Source: Actinomadura hibisca NBRC 15177
Lineage (GTDB): Bacteria > Actinomycetota > Actinomycetes > Streptosporangiales > Streptosporangiaceae
DNA: 64,000 nt
Reading direction: 5' to 3'
Assembly (NCBI RefSeq): GCF_001552635.1
Contig: NZ_BCRO01000043.1
Span: forward strand, 1 to 64,000
A model generated the notes under the pieces. The model was not told where the DNA came from and made no database searches. It worked only from the letters and a program-made list of their open reading frames with translations. Positions 8,409 to 17,123 of this stretch are shown one piece after another; position 1 is the stretch's first letter; each line of letters opens with the position of its first letter. A program made the translations under genes and the position numbers.

Positions 8409-8881
8409 CCCGTCCCGACGACCTGCGCGTGGGCGACATCGAGCGCGACGCCGTCGCCACCGCCCTGCACGACCACTTCGCCGCGGGCCGCCTGACCCGC
8501 GAGGAGCTGGAGGAACGCCTCGACACCGCCCTCGCCGCCAAGACCCGCACGGACCTCCGGGAGATCGTCCGCGACCTCCCCGAGCCGCACGGCCTGCCCG
8601 AACCACCGCAGGCCCCGACCGCCCAGCCGCCCCGCCCGACCTGGGGCCACCACCAGGCCTGGGGCGGCCACCCCGCGAGAAGGCGGCACCACCTCACCCA
8701 CCACGGGCACCACGGACGCCCCCACGGTTTCCCGGTGCTGCTGGCGGTGTTCCTGATCGTGGGGTTCTCGGCGGGGTTCGGGGCGGCGGTGCCGACGGTG
8801 CTGGCGCTCGCGATGCTCATCTGGGTCGTGCGGGCGGTGGTGTTCGCCACCACGCAACGGCCGCGCCGCCCGATCCGCTGA
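8405..8881 (+). CDS. DUF1707 domain membrane protein
   Basis: A 158-residue protein starting at a GTG that overlaps the PadR stop (GTGA). The N-terminal DUF1707 region is clear (RVGDIERDAVATALHDHFAAGRLTREELEERLDTAL). A His/Pro-rich linker and one or two C-terminal transmembrane segments (FPVLLAVFLIVGFSAGFGAAV and following) come next. The domain's role is not known. Pairing with PadR is common in actinomycetes and suggests a small envelope-stress module. Confidence 0.88.
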   Translation: MTRPDDLRVGDIERDAVATALHDHFAAGRLTREELEERLDTALAAKTRTDLREIVRDLPEPHGLPEPPQAPTAQPPRPTWGHHQAWGGHPARRRHHLTHHGHHGRPHGFPVLLAVFLIVGFSAGFGAAVPTVLALAMLIWVVRAVVFATTQRPRRPIR

Positions 8882-8943
8882 GCGCCGGACCCGGCCACCG
8901 GTGAGGCGTGGACCGGCGGCCGGTCACGTGAAACCGTCTCACC

Positions 8944-10131
8944 ATGCCTGCCCAGCGGCCGCCCGAACGGTTCCTGCACCCGGTCACCCCGGTGGCCCGG
9001 CCCGACGAGACCGCGCTGCGCGCCACCGTCGAGCGGCTCGCCGCGATCGAACGGCCGTCCTGCTCGCCCGGCGAGCGGGCGGCCGCCGAGCTGATCGCCG
9101 AACGGCTGGGCGAGCTGGGCGCGATCGTGCGCGTCGAGCGGGAGCCCGCCTCCGGCTCCCGTGCCTGGCCGGTCGGCGCGCTGAGCGGGCTGGCGGCCGT
9201 CGCCGGACTGGCCGGGCGGCGGGCGGGCGCGCTGGGCGGCGTGCTTGCGGCGCTCGGGATCGCCGGTGAGGTCTCGCGCCGCCACCGGCTCGCCCGCGCC
9301 CTGCTGAGCCGCCGCACCACCTGCAACGTGGTGGCGGGCCTTGGCGACGCGGCCGCGCGCCGCACGCTGGTGGTGATGGCCCACCACGACGCCGCGCCGT
9401 CGGGCACGGTGTTCGGCCGACGTTCGGCCCTCGTGCGCGCCCGCGCGGAGAGCCCGCCGCTGTGGTGGCCGGTGCTCGTCGGTCCTGTGCTGGTGGCGGC
9501 GGACGCGGCGGCGCGGCTGCCGCCGGTGCGGTGGACGGGCATGGCGCTGAGCGCGCTGGCCGCCGTCGCGCTGGCCGACGTCAGGACGCCGCGCGCGGTG
9601 CCGGGGGCCAACGACAACCTGTCGGGCGTCGCGGCGCTGACGGCACTCGCCGCGTCGCTGGCGCGACGGCCACCGTCCGGGCTGCGGGTGATCCTGTTCT
9701 CGGCGGGGGCCGAGGAGGCGGCGCAGGAAGGCGTGCGGGGCTTCGCGCGGCGGCACTTCCCCTACCTGCCGCGCGACACGACCTGGTTCCTCAACCTCGA
9801 CACCGTGGGCTCGGGCAACCTCGTCCTGCTGGACGCCGAGGGCGCGCTGCGGCTGGAGCGCTACGACACCGAGTTCGGCGACCTGATCGAGCGCTGCGCG
9901 ACGGAACAGGGCCTGGGCGTGCAGCGCGGCCTGCGCTCGCGGGCCGGGACCGACGGCGTGGTGCCGCTGCGCCACGGCTACCGGGCCGCGTGCCTGGTGT
10001 CGGTGGACGACCAGCACCTCATCCCGCACCACCACCTGCCCAGCGACGTCCCCGAGCACGTGGACTACCGCTGCGTGGCCGACGCCGCTCAGCTCGCCGA
10101 AGCCGTCGCCCGCGCCCTCGCCGTCCGCTGA
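8944..10131 (+). CDS. M28 family zinc aminopeptidase-like protein
   Basis: A 395-residue protein with the di-zinc ligands of M28 peptidases: H147-x-D149 (MAHHDA), D224 (GANDN), the E257-E258 pair (AGAEEA), D286 (LNLDTVG) and a C-terminal His in HHHLPSD (362-364). Two hydrophobic stretches (about 76-110 and 172-212) interrupt or flank the catalytic core and could anchor it in the membrane; no signal peptide is visible. It probably removes N-terminal residues from peptides. A short GACCGGC-G-GCCGGTC palindrome lies at 8911-8925 in its promoter region. Confidence 0.85.
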   Translation: MPAQRPPERFLHPVTPVARPDETALRATVERLAAIERPSCSPGERAAAELIAERLGELGAIVRVEREPASGSRAWPVGALSGLAAVAGLAGRRAGALGGVLAALGIAGEVSRRHRLARALLSRRTTCNVVAGLGDAAARRTLVVMAHHDAAPSGTVFGRRSALVRARAESPPLWWPVLVGPVLVAADAAARLPPVRWTGMALSALAAVALADVRTPRAVPGANDNLSGVAALTALAASLARRPPSGLRVILFSAGAEEAAQEGVRGFARRHFPYLPRDTTWFLNLDTVGSGNLVLLDAEGALRLERYDTEFGDLIERCATEQGLGVQRGLRSRAGTDGVVPLRHGYRAACLVSVDDQHLIPHHHLPSDVPEHVDYRCVADAAQLAEAVARALAVR

Positions 10132-10182
10132 GCAGGCCGCTGAAGCAGACCGGGGAAACAGGTCGTTGAAGACGGGCCGGAT

Positions 10183-10620
10183 TCAGCGGGGGCGGCGCCA
10201 GGTGGGCTTGCGAGCGGCGCCGCCGCGTTCCAGCAGGTAGGTGAGGCGCCAGGCCGCCGACCGCACCAGCTCGTCGTAACGGTCGCGCTTGTTGCGGGGC
10301 GCGCCCTCGCGCTGGGTCAGCGCCTGCGCGAACTCCTCGGCGACCTCGCCGATGATCCGGTGCCGCTGCCCGAAGTCGTACAGGTCGGCGTGCACGTCGG
10401 CGATCAGGTCCTCGTCCACGCGCGCGGCCAGCGGGCGCACCCGGCGCAGCAGGTCGGCGTCGCGGGCCGCGCCCGCGGCGGCGCGGCGGGTGGTGTCCGG
10501 CGAGCCGACCAGCGCCCGGATCCGGGAGAAGGCCAGGCTCCGCTCCGCCTCGCCGGTGGCCGGGTGCTCGGCCAGGTCCAGCAACCGGCGCAACGTCTCC
10601 TGGGTCTTCTCATCGAACAT
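10183..10620 (-). CDS. conserved hypothetical helical protein
   Basis: A 145-residue, mostly helical and charged protein with no family I recognise. The N-terminus is MFDEKTQETLRRLLDLAEHP and the C-terminus is basic (ARKPTWRRPR), which could bind nucleic acid. No signal peptide or membrane segment. It lies 21 nt downstream of a 57-residue protein gene, probably one operon. Confidence 0.65.
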   Translation of the reverse strand: MFDEKTQETLRRLLDLAEHPATGEAERSLAFSRIRALVGSPDTTRRAAAGAARDADLLRRVRPLAARVDEDLIADVHADLYDFGQRHRIIGEVAEEFAQALTQREGAPRNKRDRYDELVRSAAWRLTYLLERGGAARKPTWRRPR

Positions 10621-10641
10621 GGATCGCAGCGTACGGCCCGG

Positions 10642-10815
10642 TCAGGTGTCCTCGGCCCGGTGGGCGAGGTTTTCCAGGACGCGGCGGTAGACCGACGTCA
10701 GCACCTCGTCGGGGATGCTGCGCGCCAGTCCTCCGGCGTCGGTGCCGTGCAGGTCGGCCGCCTCGATGAGCAGGCGGGCGATGTCGTCGATGGCCTCGTC
10801 GGTGTGCTGGGTCAT
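10642..10815 (-). CDS. 57-residue conserved-looking small protein
   Basis: A small ORF with a near-ideal AGGAGG ribosome-binding site 5 nt before the ATG at 10815. It encodes an acidic helical peptide (MTQHTDEAIDDIARLLIEAA at the N-terminus, SVYRRVLENLAHRAEDT at the C-terminus). GC-rich third positions support coding. Function unknown; the next gene downstream is the 145-residue helical protein. Confidence 0.75.
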   Translation of the reverse strand: MTQHTDEAIDDIARLLIEAADLHGTDAGGLARSIPDEVLTSVYRRVLENLAHRAEDT

Positions 10816-10864
10816 GGAGTCCTCCTTCAGTGAGGGGACGTTGCGGGGCGGGTTTTCGTGATGA

Positions 10865-11485
10865 TCAGCGTAGGGCCGCCGCCCGGCGGGCGAGATCTTC
10901 GATGCGCTCCCAGTCGCCCGCGCGCACGGCGTCGGCCGGGGTCAGCCAGGAGCCGCCGACGCAGCCGACGTTCGGCAGGGCCAGGTAGCGGGGCGCGTTG
11001 TCGAGGGAGATGCCGCCGGTCGGGCAGAACCGGATCTGCGGCAGCGGCCCGCCCAGCGACTTCAGGTAGGGAATGCCCCCGGCGGCCTCGGCGGGGAAGA
11101 ACTTCATCGCGGTGATGCCGTGCTCCAGCAGCGCCAGCGCCTCCGTCGCGCTGGACACGCCGGGCAGGAACGGCAGGCCGGTGCCGGTCATCGCCTCGCG
11201 CAGCGCGGGCGTGCAGCCGGGGCTGACCAGGAAGCGCGCCCCGGCGGCGGCCGACTTCTCGGCGTCGGCGGGCGTGACGACGGTGCCCGCGCCCACGACG
11301 GCGTCGGGCACCTCGGCGGCGATGCGCTCGATGGCGGGCAGCGCGGCCGGGGTGCGCAGGGTGACCTCGATGGCGGGGAGGCCGCCCCTGACCAGGGCCT
11401 TCGCGAGGGGCACGGCGGCGTCGGCGTCGTCCAGGACGACGACGGGGACGACGGGCGCGAGATCGAGCAGGTCGGTGGCGTTCAT
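10865..11485 (-). CDS. eda: 2-dehydro-3-deoxy-phosphogluconate (KDPG) aldolase
   Basis: A 206-residue class I aldolase that cleaves KDPG to pyruvate and glyceraldehyde-3-phosphate, the last step of the Entner-Doudoroff pathway. The Schiff-base lysine is K128 in GITAMKFFPAE, with Glu40 in AIEVTLRT and the GAGTV turn. The start at 11485 overlaps the glk stop by 4 nt. It is third in the edd-glk-eda operon. Confidence 0.93.
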   Translation of the reverse strand: MNATDLLDLAPVVPVVVLDDADAAVPLAKALVRGGLPAIEVTLRTPAALPAIERIAAEVPDAVVGAGTVVTPADAEKSAAAGARFLVSPGCTPALREAMTGTGLPFLPGVSSATEALALLEHGITAMKFFPAEAAGGIPYLKSLGGPLPQIRFCPTGGISLDNAPRYLALPNVGCVGGSWLTPADAVRAGDWERIEDLARRAAALR

Positions 11486-12456
11486 GCTGCTTCCAGGGCG
11501 GACGGGCTCTGCGCGAGCCGGGCGGCGGCTCCGGCCAGGGCCGGGCACGGGTGGACGATGAGCGAGGTCGGGATGGACCGCAGGTAGTCGCGGACGGGCG
11601 GCTTGTCCTCGAAGCGGGCGCGGAAGTCGCTGTCGCGCAGTATGTCGGCTATCCGGGGCAGGATGCCGCCGCCGAGGTAGACGCCGCCGCGCGCGCCCAT
11701 GGTCAGCGCGACGTTACCGGCGAACGACCCCAGCAGCGCGCAGAACATCCGCAGCGCCTCGGCGCGCACGGGGTCGGTGCGGTCGGCGGCGATCTCGGCG
11801 GCGGTGCACGGCACGGCGGGCACGCCGTGGATCATCGACAGCAGCCGGTGCGTGCGGACCAGGCCGTCGCCCGACAGCAGGTACTCGGCGGTGGCCGCGC
11901 CGCGCTCGGCGCGCAGCAGCCGCATGACCTCGACCTCGCGCTCGGTCCCGGCGGGGATGTCCACCTGGCCGCCCTCGCCGGGCAGCGGCAACCATCCGGC
12001 CGGGGTCGGCACCAGGCCCGCGACGCCGAGGCCGGTGCCGGGGCCGACGACGGCGAGCGCGCCGCCGGGGCCGCCGGGCGCGGCGTCGCCGACGCGGACC
12101 GCGTCGTCGGGGCCGAGGGCGGGCAGGGCCAGCGCGAGGGCCTCGAAGTCGTTGAGGATCTCCAGGTGGGCCAGGCCCAGGCGGTCGCGGACGCGGTCGG
12201 CGGTGTCGGCGGGCCAGTCCGCGTTGGTGAGCCGGAACCGGCCCTGCGCGACGGGACCGGCGACGGCCAGGCACGCCGCGACCGGGCGTACGTCCGGCGC
12301 ATGCTCGGCGAGGTAGCGTTCGGCGGCGTCGGCGAGTCCGGCGTGCTCGCGGGTCGGCAGCGACGCGACGCGCGCGGGCGCGCCGCCGGGCTTCTCGATC
12401 AGCGCGAAGCGGGCGTTGGTGCCGCCGACGTCGGCGACCAGCCAGGGGCCGTTCAC
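11482..12456 (-). CDS. glk: glucokinase (Glk/PF02685 type)
   Basis: A 324-residue sugar kinase making glucose-6-phosphate from glucose and ATP. The N-terminal phosphate-binding motif is LVADVGGTNARFAL; the sugar-binding/catalytic Asp lies in EILNDFEALA; the adenosine motif is VVGPGTGLGVAGL. It resembles the E. coli Glk family rather than the ROK glucokinases usual in actinomycetes. Four-nt overlaps join it to edd upstream and eda downstream, so glucose phosphorylation is co-expressed with the pathway that consumes it. Confidence 0.9.
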   Translation of the reverse strand: MNGPWLVADVGGTNARFALIEKPGGAPARVASLPTREHAGLADAAERYLAEHAPDVRPVAACLAVAGPVAQGRFRLTNADWPADTADRVRDRLGLAHLEILNDFEALALALPALGPDDAVRVGDAAPGGPGGALAVVGPGTGLGVAGLVPTPAGWLPLPGEGGQVDIPAGTEREVEVMRLLRAERGAATAEYLLSGDGLVRTHRLLSMIHGVPAVPCTAAEIAADRTDPVRAEALRMFCALLGSFAGNVALTMGARGGVYLGGGILPRIADILRDSDFRARFEDKPPVRDYLRSIPTSLIVHPCPALAGAAARLAQSPSALEAA

Positions 12457-14309
12457 GCCGGAACCGCCGCGTCCCAGCCGTCGGGCGTGCCGAACACGCC
12501 CGCGCCCTGCTCGGCGGGGCCCACCGCGTTGCGGAAGGCGTGGAACAGCTCACGTCCGGTGCCCGACCACGCCGCCGCGTCGGGCGCGCCCCCGCTGGGC
12601 TCCCGCGCGGCGAACTCGTCGTCGGGCACCAGCACTTCCAGCAGTCCCTTGTCGGCGTCCAGCCGCACGACGTCGCCGTCGCGCACGCGCGCGAGGGGGC
12701 CGCCCGCTGCGGCCTCGGGCGACACGTGGATGGCGGCGGGCACCGCGCCCGACGCGCCCGACATGCGGCCGTCGGTGACCAGCGCGACCCGGTGGCCCCG
12801 GTCCTGGAGGACCGACAGCGGCGGGGTGAGCCGGTGCAGCTCGGGCATCCCGTTGGCGCGCGGGCCCTGGTAGCGGACGACCGCGACGACGTCCCGGTCC
12901 AGCTCCCCGGCGGCGAACGCCTGCTGGAGCGCCTCCTGCGACTCGAACACGCGCGCCGGGGCCTCGATGAGGCGGTGCTCGGGGCGGACCGCCGACACCT
13001 TCACCACCGCGCGGCCCAGGTTGCCGCGCACGGTGTGCAGGCCGCCGTGCTCGTCGAACGGCTCGGCGACCGGCCGCAGCACGGACGGGTCGCCGGACTC
13101 GGCCGGGACGGGCGTCCAGCGCAGCTCGTCCTCATGCAGGCCGGGGGTGCGGCGGTAGTCGGCCAGGGTGTCGCCGCCGACGGTGCGGGCGTCGGCGTGC
13201 AGCAGCCCGGCGTCCAGCAGCTCGCCGATCAGGAAGGCGGTGCCGCCCGCCGCGTGGAAGTGGTTCACGTCGGCGGTGCCGTTGGGGTAGAGGCGGGTCA
13301 GCAGCGGGGTGACCTTGGACAGCTCGTCGAAGTCGTCCCAGGTCAGCTCGATCCCGGCGGCGGCGGCCATGGCGACCAGGTGCAGCGTGTGGTTGGTGGA
13401 GCCGCCGGTGGCCAGCAGCGCGACCACGCCGTTGACGAAGGCGCGCTCGTCCAGCAGTTCGCCGACCGGGGTGTAGTGGTCGCCAAGGTCGGTCAGCTCC
13501 AGCACGCGCCGCCCGGCGGCGTCGGTCAGGGCGTCGCGCAGCGCGGTGCCCGGCGGCACGAAGCTCGCGCCGGGCAGGTGCAGGCCCATGACCTCCATCA
13601 GGAGCTGGTTGGAGTTGGCGGTGCCGTAGAAGGTGCAGGTCCCGGCCGAGTGGTAGGAGGCGGACTCGGCCTCCAGCAGCTCGTCGCGGCCGACCTCCCC
13701 GGCGGCGAAGCGCTTGCGGATCGCGGCCTTCTGCGCGTTGGGCAGCCCGGAGGCCATCGGGCCGGCCGGGACCAGGATCGCGGGCAGGTGCCCGAACGCC
13801 AGCGCGCCGATCACCAGCCCGGGGACGATCTTGTCGCAGACGCCGAGCAGCAGCGCGCCGTCGAACATGTCGTGCGACAGCGCCACCGCCGTCGCCATCG
13901 CGACCACGTCCCGGCTGAACAGCGACAGCTCCATCCCGGCGCGGCCCTGGGTGATGCCGTCGCACATGGCGGGCACGCCCCCGGCGAACTGCGCGGTGCC
14001 GCCCGCCGCCGCGATCGCGGCCTTGAGGCGGTCGGGGTAGTCCTTGAGCGGCTGGTGCGCCGAGAGCATGTCGTTGTAGGCCGACACGATCGCGATGTTG
14101 GGGGTGACGTCCCCGCGCAACCGCAGCTTGTCGGCCGGGCCGCAGGCGGCGAAGCCGTGCGCGAGGTTGGCGCAGCCGAGGCCGCCGCGTGCCGGTCCGG
14201 CGGTCCGCGCGTCCCGGACGCGGCTCAGGTAGGCGTCCCGGCGGGCCGACGAGCGCGCCGAGATCCGCGCGGTCACCTGGGCCAGGACGGGGTGCGGGGA
14301 GGTCGTCAT
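12453..14309 (-). CDS. edd: 6-phosphogluconate dehydratase
   Basis: A 618-residue IlvD/Edd family iron-sulfur dehydratase converting 6-phosphogluconate to KDPG. Candidate cluster ligands are C116 (PAMCDGITQG), C158 (GVCDKIVPG) and C225 (AGTCTFYGTANSNQ), all conserved in the family. The ATG at 14309 gives the normal Edd N-terminus; the frame is open further upstream into the regulator promoter. First gene of edd-glk-eda. No zwf or pgl is linked here. Confidence 0.93.
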   Translation of the reverse strand: MTTSPHPVLAQVTARISARSSARRDAYLSRVRDARTAGPARGGLGCANLAHGFAACGPADKLRLRGDVTPNIAIVSAYNDMLSAHQPLKDYPDRLKAAIAAAGGTAQFAGGVPAMCDGITQGRAGMELSLFSRDVVAMATAVALSHDMFDGALLLGVCDKIVPGLVIGALAFGHLPAILVPAGPMASGLPNAQKAAIRKRFAAGEVGRDELLEAESASYHSAGTCTFYGTANSNQLLMEVMGLHLPGASFVPPGTALRDALTDAAGRRVLELTDLGDHYTPVGELLDERAFVNGVVALLATGGSTNHTLHLVAMAAAAGIELTWDDFDELSKVTPLLTRLYPNGTADVNHFHAAGGTAFLIGELLDAGLLHADARTVGGDTLADYRRTPGLHEDELRWTPVPAESGDPSVLRPVAEPFDEHGGLHTVRGNLGRAVVKVSAVRPEHRLIEAPARVFESQEALQQAFAAGELDRDVVAVVRYQGPRANGMPELHRLTPPLSVLQDRGHRVALVTDGRMSGASGAVPAAIHVSPEAAAGGPLARVRDGDVVRLDADKGLLEVLVPDDEFAAREPSGGAPDAAAWSGTGRELFHAFRNAVGPAEQGAGVFGTPDGWDAAVPA

Positions 14310-14430
14310 AGCGCCGCAAGCTACCGTCACATTCGCAAGCTGGACAACCCTACTTATGAACTTTGCATGACAAAAGTCCACATATTGAGCCAACTGGACG
14401 TACGCAACGGCCGCGTGCTTGACTGGCCGG
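14310..14430. promoter_or_regulatory. divergent promoter between edd operon and ROK repressor
   Basis: A 121-nt spacer, AT-rich relative to flanks around 14350-14395. It contains an inverted pair GTCCA (14375-14379) / TGGAC (14395-14399), and a further TGGAC at 14341. These are candidate half-sites for the adjacent ROK regulator. Confidence 0.5.
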
Positions 14431-15546
14431 ATGAGCAGACGCCCCTCCACCAGCGGCGATGTGCTGCGGCTGATCCGGGAGGGCGTCGCCACCCGCGCCG
14501 AGCTGGGCCGCCTGACGGGGCTGTCGCGTCCGGCCGTCGCGGCGCGGGTCGGCGAGCTGATCGGGCACGGCCTGGTCGCCGAGCGCGCCGACGGCCCGTC
14601 CACCGGCGGCCGGCCGCCCGCGCGGCTGGAGTTCAACGCCGCCGGGGGCGCGGTGCTGGTGGCGAACCTCGGCCAGTCGCGGGGGCAGCTCGCGGTCTGC
14701 GACCTGTCGGGCGCGGTCCTCGTCCAGGCCGACGCCGACCTTCCCACGGGCGATCCGGCGGCGGCCCTGCCCGCCCTTCTCGACCAGTGGACGAACCTGC
14801 TGGCCAAGGCGGAGATCTCCCCGGCGACCGTGCGCGGCGCGGGCCTCGCCGTCCCCGACGCCATCGAGCACGCCTCGGCCGCCTGGGACGGGGTGCCGAT
14901 CCGCCCCCTGGTCGCCGCCCGCTTCGGCGTGCCCGCCTACCTCGACAACGAGGTCAACGCGGCCGCGCTGGGCGAGCACCGCAACCATCCCGACGTGGCC
15001 GACCTGCTGTTCGTGAAGGTGTCCACCGGCATCGGCGCGGGCCTGATCGCGGGCGGCCGCATCCAGCGCGGCGCGCTGGGCGCGGCCGGGGAGATCGGCC
15101 ACATCCCGGTCCGCGACGGCGGCGGCGTCCCGTGCCGCTGCGGCAACCTCGACTGCGTGGAGGCGGTCGCGGGCGGCACGGCGCTGCTGGCCCGCTCCCC
15201 CGCCGCCGACCTCGCCGCCCTGGCGGCCCTGGCCCGCGACGGCGACCCGGCGACGGTGGCGCTGGTGCGCTCGGCGGGCCGCCGCATCGGCGAGGTCATC
15301 GCGACCGCCGTGAACCTGCTCAACCCGGCCGTGGTGGTGCTGGGCGGCGACCTGACCGGCGCGTACGAGCCGCTGATCGCGGGCGTCCGCGAGGTGGTCT
15401 ACCAGCGCGCGACGGCGCTGGCGACCAGCCGCCTGCGGATCGAGCCGAGCCGCCTCGGCGACACGGCGGGCCTGCTGGGCTGCGCGGCGATGGCGCTGGA
15501 CCGCGTCCTGTCCCCCGAGGCGATCGACACCGCGCTTTCAGCTTGA
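14431..15546 (+). CDS. ROK family transcriptional repressor
   Basis: A 371-residue protein: N-terminal MarR-like winged helix (ATRAELGRLTGLSRPAVAARV) and C-terminal ROK sugar-kinase-like domain with the zinc-binding motif CRCGNLDC (residues about 232-239). The kinase Asp position is retained in AYLDNEVNAA. ROK repressors sense sugars or sugar phosphates; divergent from edd-glk-eda, it most likely controls Entner-Doudoroff expression. The ATG at 14431 is preferred to a TTG 12 nt upstream. Confidence 0.88.
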   Translation: MSRRPSTSGDVLRLIREGVATRAELGRLTGLSRPAVAARVGELIGHGLVAERADGPSTGGRPPARLEFNAAGGAVLVANLGQSRGQLAVCDLSGAVLVQADADLPTGDPAAALPALLDQWTNLLAKAEISPATVRGAGLAVPDAIEHASAAWDGVPIRPLVAARFGVPAYLDNEVNAAALGEHRNHPDVADLLFVKVSTGIGAGLIAGGRIQRGALGAAGEIGHIPVRDGGGVPCRCGNLDCVEAVAGGTALLARSPAADLAALAALARDGDPATVALVRSAGRRIGEVIATAVNLLNPAVVVLGGDLTGAYEPLIAGVREVVYQRATALATSRLRIEPSRLGDTAGLLGCAAMALDRVLSPEAIDTALSA

Positions 15547-15547
15547 A

Positions 15548-16216
15548 CTATCCGCCTGACCTATCGGTCTGGACCGTGAGGCCCGGCCCGCCCGGCTCGA
15601 CCGCCGGGACCTTGGCGACGGCGGCGTTCTGCATCAGCGCGTTGGGGACCGAGAAGCGGCCCTCCTCGCTGCGCAATGACACGTAGAGCAGGCCGATCTC
15701 CTCGACCGTGCCGTCCATGGACCCGCCGAGCGGCCCGGACCGGATCGTCACCAGGTCGCCGATCGTGAAGGGCCGCGCGTACAGCAGCACGATCCCGGCG
15801 AACACGTTGGCGAGCGTCTGCTGCCCGGCGATGCCGAGCACCGCGCCGGTCAGCGCGCCGCCGAGCAGCAGTTGCCCGATCGGCAGCCGCACCAGCGCCA
15901 ACGTCAGGATGAGCGCGAACAGCCCCATGCTGAGCACGATCGCGAGCCGGACGATCGCCGCCCGCGCGTCACCGAGCGAGGGCAGCAGCACGCGCCGCAT
16001 CTCGTCACCGAACTTGACCCCCGCCGCCGTGGCCAGCACCAGGAACAACCCCGCCCCGCCCCAACTGAGCAACCGGACCTGCCACGGCCCGTTCGTCGGA
16101 TCGCCCTGCCGCGCCGCGAACGCCGCCACCAACGCCAGCACGCCCAGCAGCCCCACACGCTTGAGCCGGGGCCGAGGCGGCAGATTGGTCAGGAACTTCG
16201 GCGACTCCACTTTCAC
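15548..16216 (-). CDS. MscS family small mechanosensitive channel
   Basis: A 222-residue membrane protein with three or four hydrophobic helices followed by the MscS beta domain. The pore-lining TM3 equivalent is GGALTGAVLGIAGQQTLANV and the following LLYARPFTIGDLVTI is typical. It releases solutes on hypo-osmotic shock. It is shorter than E. coli MscS because most of the C-terminal alpha/beta vestibule is missing. It ends 1 nt after the convergent ROK gene. Confidence 0.88.
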   Translation of the reverse strand: MKVESPKFLTNLPPRPRLKRVGLLGVLALVAAFAARQGDPTNGPWQVRLLSWGGAGLFLVLATAAGVKFGDEMRRVLLPSLGDARAAIVRLAIVLSMGLFALILTLALVRLPIGQLLLGGALTGAVLGIAGQQTLANVFAGIVLLYARPFTIGDLVTIRSGPLGGSMDGTVEEIGLLYVSLRSEEGRFSVPNALMQNAAVAKVPAVEPGGPGLTVQTDRSGG

Positions 16217-16266
16217 GGCGTCTCCGCGATCACCCCCGCGCTAACCCAAGCCCGTCTCAAGCCAGG

Positions 16267-16860
16267 TCAGGTGAGGTCCGGGGTGTGGAGGGAGGTGTCG
16301 GGGGCTCCGGTCGCGAAGTGGGTGAAGCGGACGGTCAGGCCCTCGCGTTCCGGGGCGCAGCAGTAGGGGCCTGCCTGGGCCGGGACGCCTTCGGGGAAGG
16401 GGGCCACGCGCAGCATCTGCCACGGGTCGTCGTCGGCGCGGGCTCGTATCGTCACCGCGTCGCCGCTGCGGCTGGCGCGGATCGTGATGGTGCGGCCCGC
16501 CCACTCGGGGACCGGGGCCGTCGACCAGTCGGACACGTCGCGCGTCACGACGGCTCCGGTCTGGGGCACGCCGTCGGCGAACTCCACGCCCGCCTTGATC
16601 CACGTGCGCTCGTCGGCGCGCAGCAGCAGGCCCGCCTGGTCGAACTGGTCGGTGAACGCCGCGACGAACGACACCTCGACGGCGGCCTCGGCGGGCAGGT
16701 CGGCCAGCAGCGCGTGGCCGGAGTCACGGTCGTAGCCGTAGGAGGTGGTGCGCCAGAAGTCGCTGCCGCGCTCGGCGGTCACCAGCAGGGCGTCGCCGTC
16801 GCGGGCGTGCGAGGGCGGCGGGTTGAGCCAGCGGCCGGACTCCCAGGCGATCTGCTGCAT
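16267..16860 (-). CDS. DUF1349 concanavalin-A-like domain protein
   Basis: A 197-residue protein of the DUF1349 family (lectin/glucanase-like beta sandwich, Saccharomyces YmR090-type regulation-of-enolase annotation). Conserved aromatic patches are visible (DFWRTTSYGYDRDSGHAL, DQAGLLLRADERTWIKAGVE). No signal peptide, so it is cytoplasmic. The start at 16860 has GGAGG; upstream codons lack homology. It probably binds a carbohydrate, but no reaction can be inferred. Confidence 0.85.
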   Translation of the reverse strand: MQQIAWESGRWLNPPPSHARDGDALLVTAERGSDFWRTTSYGYDRDSGHALLADLPAEAAVEVSFVAAFTDQFDQAGLLLRADERTWIKAGVEFADGVPQTGAVVTRDVSDWSTAPVPEWAGRTITIRASRSGDAVTIRARADDDPWQMLRVAPFPEGVPAQAGPYCCAPEREGLTVRFTHFATGAPDTSLHTPDLT

Positions 16861-17123
16861 CGGTGCCTCCACGTCCGAGATCGTCGTTCCCCGTATTCGT
16901 ATCGCGGTTTGTCGGTGGCACGCGATAACTTGCCGTGTTGCGACGACCGTTGGCGACCCCCCGCACGGCACGAGCGGCTCGGCCGTCCCCTGGCGGGGTG
17001 GGGCTACCCCCACCCCGGAATGTGGATCTCGCTCTCCGGAGGGGAGGGGCCAGACCTCCTGCTCAGCGGGTCTTCGGCGATCAAGGTGGTTTCCAACGGC
17101 CGAGGACGAGCACGGAGGACGGC

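Noticed and set aside
8362..10059. 565-codon open frame on the minus strand
   Set aside because: Antisense to the M28 peptidase gene, whose zinc motifs are complete.
12540..15686. 1048-codon open frame on the plus strand
   Set aside because: Antisense to edd and overlapping the ROK gene in another frame; low-complexity Gly/Arg product with no homology features.
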